Of a stretch of DNA of 64,000 nucleotides, positions 11,900-23,047 are shown one piece after another (position 1 is the stretch's first letter; each line of letters starts with the position of its first letter). The notes under the pieces were generated by a model, which was given only the letters and a program-made list of their open reading frames with translations, searched no databases and was not told the origin of the DNA. The stretch is taken from positions 167,255,310 to 167,319,309 of the forward strand of contig NC_134837.1 in assembly GCF_004210375.1 (NCBI RefSeq). Direction: 5' to 3'. The position numbers and the translations under genes are program-made. This DNA comes from Tachypleus tridentatus. Its lineage: Eukaryota; Arthropoda; Merostomata; Xiphosura; Limulidae.

Positions 11900-12716
11900 G
11901 TTGTTGATCTAGGTGTGTGTATATAATTTTTTCAAAGGTTTTTAGAGGAAATTTGTTGATGTTGATGAAATGTTGTTTTATTTTGTTGATTTCATCGTTA
12001 ATTTATCGAGTGACCATAGTTCATTCCCTATGGTTATTTAGTCTCTTAATATGTCGAGTTTTTGTTTTGTTTCATGTGCTGAGTCCCAGGAAATGTATAA
12101 TCCAGTATGGGTGATTTTTCTGTAGATTTCTATTTTAAATTGTGCATCTGTTCTTGTGATCTTGAGGTTGAGAAATGCTATTTGATTAGTTGTTTTTTTT
12201 TTCCTGTTCACAGATTAAATTAATGTTGGGGTGTATAGAGTTAATGTGGTTGAAACAACTAAGTATGTGTTCTGTAGATGTGAATCTGGCAGCTTTATCA
12301 TCAAAATACCTGTATCAGTATAATTACGGGTGTAAGGCTGAATTGATCGCTTAAGATTCAATCTGTGTCATAAAAATGTTGGCTAGAACTGGTGACACGA
12401 GATTCCCCATACTTAGGCCATTTATTTGTAGGTAGTTTTGGTTATTAAACATAAAGTTAGTTTTGGTGGTAGTAAATTCTATGAGGGTTGCCAATTGGTT
12501 GCTGGGGATGTGTATCAGTGGATTGGGGTCTTGGATAAAAAGTTCTAAAGCTACCTTGCAGGCTTCAGTGATTGGGATTTCTGTGAAGAGGGAGATTACA
12601 TCAAATCTGGCCATTAAGGCTTTATAATTTAGTTGATTAATAATAGATCTAAAGTTAAAAGAGTTTTTGAAAAAGGAGTCGGCTGTTGTTATAAATATAA
12701 ACAAACGCAAAATCAA
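11900..12716 (-). pseudogene. Penelope-type reverse transcriptase remnant
   Basis: The best part is 12716-12351, reading SIINQLNYKALMARFDVIS, LFTEIPI (block with first catalytic Asp), then INGLSMGNLVSPVLANIFM. Further on, after a stop, RYFDDKAAR is the likely YxDD block with both Asp residues kept, followed by AFLNLKITR and HTGLYISWDS. Conserved order and spacing match Penelope-like RTs, which resemble telomerase. Several in-frame stops show it is dead. Confidence 0.87.
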
Positions 12717-12898
12717 GAAACCCTACATATACAACAAATAAAACCAAAATTAAACCAATATAAAGGAATACCTTTATACCTATACTAATTAATAACCTAA
12801 CATCTCACCACAACGCCCCCTACAATCCTGTACTCGTTTACACTCTCGTTTCTAAGACATGTGCCTGGCAATGGTCAGTTGCAAACTCTATCTTTGTT

Positions 12899-12935
12899 AA
12901 CCTGAAGATGGCCTAAGAAGGTCGAAACGTTGTTC
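12899..12935 (+). ncRNA. Hammerhead ribozyme-like motif in Penelope terminal repeat (right)
   Basis: The core CTGAAGA, stem II TGGCC / AGGTC (one G-T pair), and GAAACGTTGTTC are the same as in the left repeat but on the plus strand. Stem II is slightly weakened by the substitution. Confidence 0.72.
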
Positions 12936-13030
12936 TCTGCTTTATTAGTAAAAGTGTTAAAACCCATACCAGCCGTCCTGATGATACATTTTTACTTCAA
13001 GTGAGTTTCCCGCCATTACGAAACAAAAGA

Positions 13031-13745
13031 AAAAATCTCCCAAGAAAACGTGGCTTGCTGTTGATGAGATTATTGAGGTATTCCACTGTGATTTTATTCC
13101 AATTTGTCGCTAAAAGGTGTTGCAACTTAGATACATTTTCTAATTTAGGGTTATGTCTATCAATTTTCTTACTCATTTCTGACCAACAGGTCTAAATAGG
13201 ATTATAATGTGGAGACTTTGCTGGCCATGGTTATCTGGTAACATCATCCTGAACGAAATAATCGTGTACAATACAATACACGCACAGTAGACAGTGGCAT
13301 TGTCATCCTGGAACATAAAGGTATTGCCAAAGCTTGTTCTAATAAATGGCAGCAGTATCGTCTCCATTTGATTCTTGTAAGATGCACCGCTGACGTGTTC
13401 TTGGAAAATATGAAAAGCAGTTTTTCCATGATGCTGAATAGCTGCTCTAAAATATATTGTACTACCTCCTGCGTGTTTCTTGTAGGAAAGACAACTTTTC
13501 TTCATCTGTTTTCCGGAAAAAACAACAAACACGAATAATACCATAAATTTTAACAAGTTGGTAACATAATTTCTCTAAAAACATGTCACGTCACCAGTGT
13601 AAGTTGACATGCTGTCTTGCTCCAGTACCGTGGTGACGGTAGTAAATTCTGGTTAATGTCAGTTTGAAAAGTAATCATTTTTGGCCAGTCATTCTTCTGG
13701 ATAATCTGGAATGATTCTGTTCATGTACTTACTGTCGTAAGACAG
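13031..13745 (-). pseudogene. Tc1-like transposase relic
   Basis: Minus-strand frames read SSYSASWKNCF and HIFQEHVSGASYKNQM, then FMFQDDNATV (second catalytic Asp block, QDDNA for QDNA), PWPAKSPHYNPI (the DLNPIEH block, changed), ENVSKLQHLLATNWNKI and YLNNLINSKPR. This is the usual Tc1 order to the C-terminus. Stops, frameshifts and loss of the DLNPIE motif show decay. The terminal repeats were not found. Confidence 0.82.
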
Positions 13746-13798
13746 TACAAGACTTCTTTTGACTTTAAATATAAACAACAGAGTCATCATCTATATTG

Positions 13799-14072
13799 GG
13801 CTTGGCATGGCCATGTGGTTAGGGGACTCGACTCGTAATTGATGTTACAAATCCAAATTCCCGTCACACCAAATATGTTCGGCCTTTCAGCCGTGAAGGC
13901 GTTATAATGTTACATTCAATCCCACTATTTGTTGGTAAAAGAGTACCCCAATAGTTGGCAGTGGGTGGTGATGACTGGTTGCCTTCCTTCTAGTCTTACA
14001 CTAGTAAATTAGGGACAGCTAGCGCAGATGACCCTGGTGTAGCTTTGCTTCAACTTCCAAACAAAACAAACC
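13799..14072 (+). mobile_element. SINE family A, near full length
   Basis: The head GGCTTGGCATGGCCATGTGG, CCGTCACACCAAATATG, body AATAGTTGGCAGTGGGTGG and tail GTAGCTTTGC end in AAACAAAACAAAC. The B-box is damaged (CAAATCCAAATTCCC). Confidence 0.9.
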
Positions 14073-15356
14073 ATAATCTATAGCATCAAACAGACTCGCG
14101 TAAACACTTTCATACTGGATAAACCGGGAGGAAAATAAACCTCAGACATAGAGAACATCTTCAAAACTTAATCCTTTAAAAACTTCCTGGATGAATTTAG
14201 TAAAACACTTCATAAACACTTAATAAAAAGATGTCCATAAAACAAAATTTGACATCAGTAGAGGGAAAAGGCTTAAAAAAGCTTATTAACAAAGAGAACA
14301 TCGTCACTCAAAGAGCCAATAAATGAAACTTGAACGTTATTTTACCAATCTAACAGTATGATTCCTTAATGGTAAATATGTATAATGATACATTAAAGCT
14401 TATTCAGTAAAATACTGACCTTAATCCAACCAAAAAAAAAATTGAGAAAACTACTGAAAATACCATTAAAATAAAATGTATTCACTAAATTGTAATAACT
14501 CGAATATGAGAGAAGTAGGCTTAATGAAAATTCGTTCTTAGGTAACTCTCTTAATTACCGAAAGTCTATTTGACAATAAATGTAAAAATTAATAAAGTAA
14601 CTTTGCTCAGAAAGGGGATTATTATTTATAATGACTGTTTATTGTTCAGCACCGAGCTTGCAGAACTGTGTTCTGTGCACAGCGGGTATGAATATCTGAT
14701 TTGTAGTGTTGTAAGGCCCCAAGCTTATCGCTGCGCCAGAGGGAGGAAAGTTATGTTCAAGATAACTATAGCTAATAAAATAAAACTAACAATGTGGAAA
14801 TCACATATAGTTTGAAAAAATATATAGAGATAATAATTTAAAAAGAAAAGTAATCCATTCGATAGTTGAAAGTAACTGCCATTAATGTTTAGATCCTCTC
14901 ACGCAGTTATAATTATGTATAATTGAAATATATATAATTTTATAGAATGTAAATTTGTAATTTTTAAATAGTAAATTGGAATTAGAATTTCTCTTATAAT
15001 GGCGCGTCATATATCCTGAGACTAAGTAAAGTCGTCTCTAATTTGAGCTATTAACCCAGGCATGGTCATACAGCCAGCAGGAGAAGCTATATCCCGATAT
15101 TCAAACCGATTTATCGAATTGGATGTCACTTCTATATTGTTTCTAAAACTGGGTGTCCGAAGTGTGTTTGACAACATCGTGACTCAAGCCTTGGTCTATT
15201 CAATCCACAGCTCGGCACGCTAAATATAAATTCTTTCTGAGACTACACATCTTCCTGTGTCAACAGACAAGCAGATTCATCAGACTATTATACCTAATGA
15301 TAATTTAGTAATTTAGTGTCTAAAAATATGCATTATATTTTTACATAAATATATTT
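14073..15356. other. AT-rich intergenic DNA, no gene seen
   Basis: It contains only a diverged family C SINE (14655-14746). No coding frame is convincing. Confidence 0.5.
14655..14746 (-). mobile_element. SINE family C, strongly diverged
   Basis: On the minus strand TCTGGCGCAGCGATAAGC and CTTACAACACTACAAATCAG are followed by CTGTGCACAGAACACAG. The assignment rests on order of modules. Confidence 0.45.
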
Positions 15357-15480
15357 GAGTGTGTGTGTTTCCCTTATAGTAAAGTCACATCAGGCTATCT
15401 GCTGAGTCCATCGAAGTGAATTGAACCCCTGATTTTAGCGTTGTAAATCTTCAGACTTACCGCTGTACCAGCTGGGAACA
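15357..15480 (-). mobile_element. SINE family B
   Basis: On the minus strand it reads CCAGCTGGTACAGCGGTAAG, CAACGCTAAAATCAGGGG, GCAGATAGCCTGATGTG and a GGGAAACACACACAC tail. Confidence 0.9.
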
Positions 15481-16030
15481 GAGGTATTTGACGCTGTAAA
15501 AAATGTGCAACTTGTTTGATGTAAAGATATTTCATGCTATAAGAAAATTCAGTTTGTTTCACATATAAGTTGTCTGATGCTGTAGAAATTTAGTTTGTCA
15601 AATGTTATATACGGTGTTGTTTGTCGAACTTAACATTATTCGATGACACCTTGGGTGAAATTTTCTTTTTTACGTCAATATCCTCGATACTGTGTAAAGT
15701 CTTGGTTCTTGATATAAGACTTCTCGTTCCTTTACCTTCGACATGAAAATCTAAAATTAAGATTTCAAGGCATATTTATAGGTTTTGTTGAAACTATGTA
15801 GATGTTTAGTATAAATATTACAGTATGCATCAAACACAGCCACTCACCATACACATATTTCAGATTCCACTAAGTCTTAATAAGTAGAGAGAACAAAACA
15901 AAATGATTAGCTTCAAACTTATTTTATACACCTAACGAGTTTTATTCAAGGCATTTACTGATTTAAAGTAGGTTTTCTTGAAACTATGTAGGTGTTTAGT
16001 ATAAATATTGAGACAGTGTTCTCTATAAGC
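15481..16030. other. AT-rich intergenic DNA with a short near-repeat
   Basis: The string GAAACTATGTAGATGTTTAG at about 15789 recurs with one change at about 15979, suggesting an old local duplication. No gene is seen. Confidence 0.5.
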
Positions 16031-16157
16031 GTGGTACTCCGCTGGTACAGTGGTAAGTCAACAGATTTACAACGCTAAAATGAGGGGTTTGATTCCCTTT
16101 AGTGGACTCGGCAGATAGCTCGATGTGGCTTTGCTATTATAAAACACACCCACACAC
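16031..16157 (+). mobile_element. SINE family B
   Basis: It reads ACTCCGCTGGTACAGTGG, TTACAACGCTAAAATGAGGG, GTTTGATTCCCTTTAGTGG, then GCAGATAGCTCGATGTGG and a CA-rich tail. Confidence 0.9.
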
Positions 16158-16305
16158 TACATAAGCTTGATCTTGATGGTAATAATATCAGTGGATTTGT
16201 TTATCATTTTAGTCCTCTAGAGAATCAAAATAAATCAATAGTTATTACATTTGACTGAATTGAGTTTATTTTTTATAAACAAATATAAAACTTCAAAATA
16301 TACAA

Positions 16306-16383
16306 CAAAGTGACACAGCGGCATATCTGCGGACTTACAACTTCAGAAATGTGGCTTCGATACCTGTGATTTGCAGAGTACAG
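16306..16383 (+). mobile_element. SINE family C, 3'-truncated
   Basis: It contains GTGACACAGCGGCATATC, TGCGGACTTACAACTTCAG and CTTCGATACCTGTGATTTGC, then stops. Confidence 0.75.
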
Positions 16384-16651
16384 GTAAAATTTCATGGTTG
16401 ACTACTAAAAAGAAGGGTAACAAATTAAAAACAAATAAACTTGTACATAAATAGAAAAACTGAATAGAATGTCTCAGGTTAAGCCTCATTTTATAGTCAT
16501 AACGTTTGATATAAACGTACTTTAAGAAAAGTTTTAACACTTTTTTATGTACGAAAATGTAACTGTTTTTGTCTTACATTTTAAACATCCAGTCATTGAC
16601 GTCATAGAAGCGGGTATCATTTCAGTTGTAAATAGCCTCCTTTACAGCCTG

Positions 16652-16771
16652 TTTTTTGTTTTTTTCTTATAGCAAAACCACATCGGGGTATCTTATGTGT
16701 CTTCCGAGGGGAGTCGAACCCAAGATTTTAGCGTTGGAAATCCGTAGACTTACCGCTGTCCCAGCGACAGA
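16652..16771 (-). mobile_element. SINE family B
   Basis: On the minus strand it reads GCTGGGACAGCGGTAAGTC, CGCTAAAATCTTGGGTTCG, ACTCCCCTCGGAAG, and CCCCGATGTGGTTTTGC with an AAACAAAAAAC tail. Confidence 0.88.
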
Positions 16772-17389
16772 ATCCTTTAATTAAGTTTAATTAATTTTCC
16801 CGACATTTACTTATAAGATATAAACATGAGAAAGAAGATTTTTAGATAAAGATTAATTTATAAAAACTCTAAGAATCTTCGCTATCAAACTCTAAAAACG
16901 ATTAATAATAAAATAGGAAAGAGAAGATTGATTTGATGTTTTTTTACAACAGTATAAAATATTTTTGTAGTGATTAGTTGATAAAAATGCAAATATACAA
17001 AGTTTAGTCATCTTTGTGCGTGTATAGACTATTACAAACCACTTAATGGGTATAATCGTTTAGATTGTGAAATAAATGAAGTATTCAGTATCATAGTAAT
17101 TTTGAAATATAGCTTACTAACATCACTTGCATTTTGTAGATCTACAGGTTATATATACATTGAAGTGTATTTATCAGATATACTGAACACAGTATATTGA
17201 CAGAAGATTTCTTTTGTCGAATTTATTTGCTCTTAAGCACTGATTGCGCATCGCATTCGACAATTACGTTAGAAAAGCCCTATGTTCTAAAGTTTTATCA
17301 AAATGGTTTCCATAATTCTGGAAATATATTCTTTTACGTAAAACAGTACCTTTAAAGACATAACAGTTTTATTACAAAACTTTCTAAGT
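16772..17389. other. AT-rich intergenic DNA, no gene seen
   Basis: Nothing recognisable by eye. Confidence 0.5.
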
Positions 17390-17617
17390 TTTTTTGTTTT
17401 CTTAATTTCGCGCAAAGCTATCTGCGCCAGCCGTCCCTAATTTAGTAGTGTGAGAGTAGAGGAAGGCAGCTAGTCATCACCACCCACCGCCAACTCTTGG
17501 GCTACTCTTTTATCAACGAATAGTGGGATTGACCGTAACATTATAACGCTCCCACAGCTGAAAGGGCGAGCATGTTTGGCGCGACGGGGATGCGAACCCG
17601 TGATCTTCAGATTACTC
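17390..17617 (-). mobile_element. SINE family A, head truncated, first half of a head-to-head pair
   Basis: On the minus strand it retains the B-box-like GGGTTCGCATCCCC, CATGCTCGCCCTTTCAGC, the body and the tail GCGCGAAATTAAG. The first 40 or so head bases are missing at 17617, where a plus-strand body begins. Confidence 0.9.
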
Positions 17618-17740
17618 TGAGGGTCGGCGGTGGGTGGTAATGACTAACTGCCTTCCCTCTAGTCTTACACTGCTAAATTAGGGACTGCTTGTACAGATAG
17701 CCCTCGAGTAGCTTTGTGCGAAATTCAAAAACAAACAAGC
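17618..17740 (+). mobile_element. SINE family A 3' half, second half of a head-to-head pair
   Basis: It runs GGTCGGCGGTGGGTGGTAAT, CTTACACTGCTAAATTAGGG, then CTCGAGTAGCTTTGTGCG and AAACAAACAAG. Confidence 0.9.
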
Positions 17741-18041
17741 TTGATATTTACGCTTTAAATCGGTGGAAAAGGGTAATTTACGAATTGAGATACATTTTAG
17801 TAGGGAACCACCCAATACAGCACTATAAATATTCTTTCCTATGCAAAAGTTCGATTCAGTTTATAAATTGGTCATTTCAGATGCACTTCTGATGCCTAGG
17901 AAACTTATAACACTAAAGAATCAAGATTGGAGTGTGATTGCCAATGATAAGCTACCTGATCACATATAAAACTAGGTGTGCGTCATTAAATCTTATCCTA
18001 GTTATCAGCTAGGCAGTTACTGGGTCTGTATTTACTTTGGT
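17741..18041. other. Intergenic DNA, no gene seen
   Basis: No recognised feature. Confidence 0.5.
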
Positions 18042-18271
18042 TGCCCGACATGGCCGAGCGCGTTAAGACATGCGACTCGTAATTTGAGAGTCGCGGGTTC
18101 GCATCCGCGTCGCGCTAAACATGCTCGCCCTTTCAGCCGTGAGGGCGTTATTATGTGACGGTCAATCCCACTATTCGTTGGTACAAGAGTAGCTCAAGAG
18201 TTGGCGGTGGATGGTGATGACTAGCTGCCTTCCCTCTAGTCTTACACTGCAAAATTAGGGACGGCTAATGT
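18042..18271 (+). mobile_element. SINE family A with best-preserved tRNA-like head
   Basis: The head is GCCCGACATGGCCGAGCGCG (A-box TGGCCGAGCGCG), with CGACTCGTAATTTGAG and the B-box GGGTTCGCATCC, followed by the body to GGGACGGCTAATG. It resembles the D-arm and T-arm of a tRNA with a putative anticodon loop between. The usual tail is replaced by LINE-like sequence. Confidence 0.92.
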
Positions 18272-18420
18272 TTCTCCTCCTGGTTGGGGGTTGTGCAGTA
18301 GGCTAACAATCTACTCACTTCAAAAACCAGCCTGTTAATGAATCCGCAAGCGATTGCGGCCCTATGTTCCTTCATGGAATCGAGAGGCATAAATAATAAA
18401 ATAAATAATTTACTTTGGTT
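18272..18420 (+). mobile_element. LINE-like 3' tail fused to a SINE family A body
   Basis: TTTCTCCTCCTGGTTGGGGG, GTAGGCTAACAATCTACTC and AAAAACCAGCCTGTTAATG resemble, from memory, RTE-type LINE 3' regions. It ends in GAGGCATAAATAATAAAATA, an AT-rich simple tail. Confidence 0.5.
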
Positions 18421-18633
18421 AGTGTAGCTGTAAAATGTTCGTTATGCAAATTAGATATACATTAATTTTAAGGCTTTTATTATTATGGAAGTGAAAACTG
18501 TAAAGTTGATTATATAATTACATTGATATTTGTTAATCTATAACACCCGATGGTGGTTCGCTCGCGATTTGTCTATACTCTCATCATAGATGATCACGTT
18601 GTTTTACACTTTGATCTGCCTATTTTCACACAG

Positions 18634-18720
18634 TGGTATGTCTGTTTCGATATCCGTGGGGGGTAGAGCACAGATAACCCATCGTGTCGCTTTGTGCTTA
18701 ACTACAAACAAACTAACAAA
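18634..18720 (+). mobile_element. SINE family C, 5'-truncated
   Basis: It begins near GGTATGTCTGTTTCGATATC, continues GTAGAGCACAGATAACCC and TTTGTGCTTAACTAC, and ends in AAACAAACTAAC. Confidence 0.8.
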
Positions 18721-21556
18721 ACCTATTCCACCTATATGGGAAAAACTTGAAGTTATGACGTCGCAAACTATCTGCTCTTAATATCTTACACCTGGTAATA
18801 CTTCCTCTGGTGTTATATAACTCAAGCTCTCTATCGCTTGAGGCAGCCAAGGAGCATGAAACGGTATCCTTTGAACATTAAATACTTGCCTTACTATTAT
18901 AACCAGATATAGTTTCAACCAAACCCTTCGTGCTGGGTCATATGGTTTCATAGAACTTCTTATACGTCTCGTAATAAACTCTCTTTTACTTTAACCATAA
19001 TCGTAATCTAATGCCATTATATTTAAACTACTTGCAGAACGTGATGTTCAGTTAACGAGTTACAATAAATTAAAACACTTTCCGTTTCTTTCTGGGGTTT
19101 ATGACAGGATATTACCGCGATAAAGTTGAATTCGATACCAGGTGGGAGTTCTCACAAAATTACTATGCAGTGAAAACCTGTGAAAACATAACAAATAAAA
19201 TATGACTTTCACGTTTAACAGAACAAAAACAATACGCCTACACCACGAAATAAAAAAGGTATGTATTGTTTCAAAACTTTAAGTTCAATCAATGCACAGT
19301 GTTGCAATATGTCATGCAAAGTTTGATTATTCTAAGTGCACGACGTTTTCGTCACCCATATTGTGTTAAATCGAAATATTTGATCAAGTTCTTATTTTTA
19401 TCATGAGCAGTTATCGACAAATGCACATGATAAACGAAAAATTAATGGTGGTCATAGATCGTTCGTTGCAGTTTGTTAGTGAATCAGGAACAACTGTATT
19501 ATTCGAGGTTCTTTCTTCAGTTCACTGAATTTCACATTTTAACAAGGAAAAGAAAAAATCATAAAGAGTCATTATTGTTTTTATTTTCGTGTTATAAAAA
19601 GCAGGAAAATTCGTTTGTCATTTGGACCTTGAAAGAAACAATTCAGCGTGTCTCACAAGAAACTAATTAACTTTTTAATTTTATCTTTAATTTTATTTTT
19701 CTCAGAAGTTATTAATATTACATCTCGTTTATATGTCGCTTCTGAACTGTATTTTTTCGATTCATTGTTTTGGCGTATAAGTAAACAATATTACGTTTGT
19801 AATGTATTTTAGTAATTTTTTTTAAAGCCTCTCGAGTATCTTTTCCAAATAAAACAATTTTATGAAATGAATGTCGGTAAACTCAACAGAAATAAATCAT
19901 ACTCCTCATGTGTATAAACAACGAATTAATTACTTGTTCTCAAAGGAATAATGCACTGTAAAAATCTATAAATAAACCATTAAAATATTTTCACTTTGTA
20001 AATCAAAAACTAGAAAGAAACGAGTGAGATATGGAGTTGAAACCGGTGAAACGTTTCTTTTTCATTTCCAACAAATATATCTTATTTTATTTTGATATTG
20101 TAAATATTTAAATATTTAATTACAGATTTTGTAGTTTAATTAATTTATTTTAGAAATTAAAGTGATTGCACCATTTTCAGTCTTTGAAAGTTTAACCAAT
20201 TTTCTTTTAACTATCTCACTCATTTAAGGAGAAAACATCGCAAAATCTTTCTATTAGAAACGGTTTTGTAATCTCTAGCTCAAGAGAAATCACGAATAAC
20301 TAAAGTTTATCTCCTAACACGAAATCTAATCACGTACATGATAATGATAAAAATATTTTTGTAAATGGTTCAAATCCTAAAATATTCGTAAGAGAATTGT
20401 ATTGCTGTCTTACAGCAATGGTCGGGTATTTACGTGTCTTAACTGTTTTGAGTTTTATAAAACACAAACATCTTTATAAATTAATCCATGTGGACTCTTT
20501 ATGAATAGGTGTAAAAAACTGCCTTCTTTTATGTTAACTCTATTGTATGCGTTCTTTACAGGCATAGTAGGAAAGCACTTCTTCATCCTTACTAGCAGAC
20601 AGAAGATAATGAAACCTATATGTTTTGCGATAAACTACGTATTTCGCTTGTTTTGTTTTATTTGGAATATTGTAAGATGTGAACTTTCAGTGGAATTTAC
20701 AGTTATTTTATTGAGCCAATCTAATGTCAGAGCCTGGATTAAGGGAAATATATTGCAAGAATCGCGGAGAAATCTAGATGATAATTACTAGATATGTGTG
20801 TGTGGAGAGACCTTTGTTTTAAATATCCAAGATAAGCTTTTAGTTTCGATCGTCTATAAATGCTATTCTTCACCTTGTGCTAAATTCTAACGGGTTCGTG
20901 TTATTTTTTTTAATTAAACAATTGTTTAATAACTTTAATTTAATTGTATTAAACAATTTTAGAAACAAACGTTGCCCAGTTCCCCACTGCTACTTCTTTA
21001 GTTTGTTTGTAAAAATTATCTCCAAGTAATAAAAAAAACTTCTTTCACACATAAACTTTAGAAGTGAGAGTATAGAATAATGTATAACAATATGTAAGTA
21101 ACATTATATCTGATAAGTTCTTTTGGTTAGTACCAAGGATCATCAGACTGGCTGAGACACGACACAACAATGGTTGAGGCACTACTAACATCATCCAATT
21201 TAAAAAAACAACTATTATAATGTGGAGTAGTTTAACTTGGAAAAGTGGAATTTTTGTCGTTTGCAAGCAAGAGTTAAGGTAAGGACTAATAACACTTAAG
21301 GTAAGGACTAATAACACATTATAAATTTATTTGTTTTAAATTTTTTCATTACCATCACGAGGCATATTCCCAATATTGTATGTTGACGGTAGCCACTTTT
21401 TATTTTGTATAAGAGTTATGTATGTTTTTCTTTGTTAAATTGTAATATAATTAAGTAAGCCACTTACATCAAATTTCAATGTAATGCGAATTATGATGTC
21501 ATCACTATTACATGTAGATGTCATTATTTTAGGAAATAATTATTTAAAATTAGGTT
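18721..21556. other. AT-rich intergenic DNA with a 22-bp tandem duplication
   Basis: I see no gene. At 21274-21317 the unit TAAGGTAAGGACTAATAACA occurs twice in tandem. Open frames such as 20501-20791 have no recognised content. Confidence 0.55.
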
Positions 21557-21568
21557 AATAAAGTATAG

Positions 21569-21690
21569 ACCCCCGCTAGCACAGCGGTATGTCTGCGGAT
21601 TTACAACGCTAAAATCAGGGGTTTGATTCCCCTCAGTTGGCTGAGCAGATAGCCCTTTGTGGCTTTGCTATACGAAACACACACACACAC
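21569..21690 (+). mobile_element. SINE family B with 12-bp target-site duplication
   Basis: It reads CCCCGCTAGCACAGCGGTAT, GGTTTGATTCCCCTCAG and a (CA)n tail. The flanks AATAAAGTATAG at 21557-21568 and 21691-21702 are identical, a clear target-primed integration duplication. Confidence 0.96.
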
Positions 21691-22159
21691 AATAAAGTAT
21701 AGCCTACGTAGGAGATTAAAAGAGCAGGATCTCATTGAAAAACAAAAAGGGGCCTACTCAAACATCGCAAGATAGTAAGCCTATTTCTTTGGTGGGAAGA
21801 CGCTGGACGCTGGTTATTGTTAATTTTCTATGGTGCATATGGGGTAAAAAACGACAAGAAACATGCATATCCTCTTTTATCCCTATTCAGTTGGTCTTAT
21901 AGACAAGTTTTCTTAAAATCGAAACTAAAGCGTGAATTATGACACTGTTTCAATAAGCGTGAAATGTTTGACAAATTGGTGTGGAAGGAACGCACAGTGG
22001 GGAAATTAGCCATTGCAGACGAATAAAGCAAAATGGATCATTTTTGTAAAACATACGAGAACATGAAATTAGCAATTAATATGAGTATAAATTGTTTCTA
22101 CTCATGTATCTGTCGAACTTTTTATGTACTTTAATTTTTCTTTATGCACTAGAAATATA

Positions 22160-22558
22160 TTGGGTTGAGGAATAATTCGTGAGTGTTTTTTCAAGTTAAA
22201 AAATATATTCATAAATGAAACGCTTTCGCAAAATATTTCATGTCATTTGGTAGATAATTTTTTGCTCTAATAGATGGTGTGTTTGATTTTCATATGTCTT
22301 TAATTTTTGCTTTCATTTTCAGCTCATTAAATGGAATGTCAAAATCGAGCATTTTCGACACCATCTGCTTTTCGCATTTAATTTCTTGCAATTTCGTTTA
22401 AAACAATGCATACTATATACCTAGGTATTACATGAAATAAAGTATCATAATAAATGTTTTGGGTGTAATGTGTTCATGCATTGAAGTATTGTATAGTCTT
22501 GCATGTAATGCTTGAATGAAATTATTTAAAAACGCTCACGAATTATTCCTCAACCTAA
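22160..22558 (+). mobile_element. Mariner-type MITE
   Basis: The ends are near-perfect inverted repeats of about 30 bp: left TTGGGTTGAGGAATAATTCG, right read inward TTAGGTTGAGGAATAATTCG. It is flanked by TA on both sides (22158-22159 and 22559-22560). At 399 bp with no transposase frame it is non-autonomous. Left and right end types point to the mariner/Tc1 superfamily. Confidence 0.9.
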
Positions 22559-22914
22559 TATTTTACTGGAAAGGTTACAATTTCATCATAGAATAAAATA
22601 TAAATATTCTTATACATACACATAGATATATATCTTGGCCCTGATATTTCTTATTTATTTTGGATTTCTTTTCAACCATCATTGTCACTGTAATCCCAAG
22701 TTTAGTTTTAAATATCAGCGCAAAATTTCTTTGTAGACGAAAAGTAAAACGGAATGGATTAAACCAACACTAAGACCGATTTATTACTTTTAGCAGGCTG
22801 CACAGAAAGACCTCTGACCAATCTAAGTGCCTAGAGGTAAATATGTTTTTATTGATACGAAGGAAACAGTAGTTTTTGTTATTATTAGCTGAGCTACTGG
22901 CATAACTATCTCTT

Positions 22915-23036
22915 GCTTCCCGCTAGCATAGCGGTAAATCTACGGACTTACAACGCTAAAATCGTAGGTTCGATACCTCTCGGTGGGCTCAGCAGATTGC
23001 CCGATGTGGCTTTGTTATAAGAAAAACACACACACA
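22915..23036 (+). mobile_element. SINE family B with 11-bp target-site duplication
   Basis: It reads CCCGCTAGCATAGCGGTAAA, GTAGGTTCGATACCTCTCGG, then GCCCGATGTGGC and a (CA)n tail. AACTATCTCTT is present at 22904-22914 and 23037-23047. Confidence 0.95.
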
Positions 23037-23047
23037 AACTATCTCTT

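Larger units (their letters stand above)
11280..13030 (-). mobile_element. Penelope-like retroelement with inverted terminal repeats, decayed
   Basis: Read on the minus strand, reverse transcriptase remains (12716 to about 11900) precede a GIY-YIG-type endonuclease piece (about 11760-11590). They are flanked by terminal repeats of about 280 bp in inverted orientation (11280-11560 and 12710-13030). Both repeats contain a hammerhead-like motif and the hallmark GTCGAAACGTTGTTC. Stops and frameshifts are frequent and the N-terminal part of the RT is missing. Penelope-like elements are known for GIY-YIG nucleases, unusual terminal repeats and hammerhead ribozymes, and all three are visible here. 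Confidence 0.9.

Noticed and set aside
18042-18115. Functional tRNA gene in the SINE head
   Set aside because: It has A- and B-box-like sequences, but it is part of a repeated SINE with the same body and I could not fold a convincing acceptor stem.
20501-20791. 96-codon open frame
   Set aside because: Nothing recognised; likely chance.
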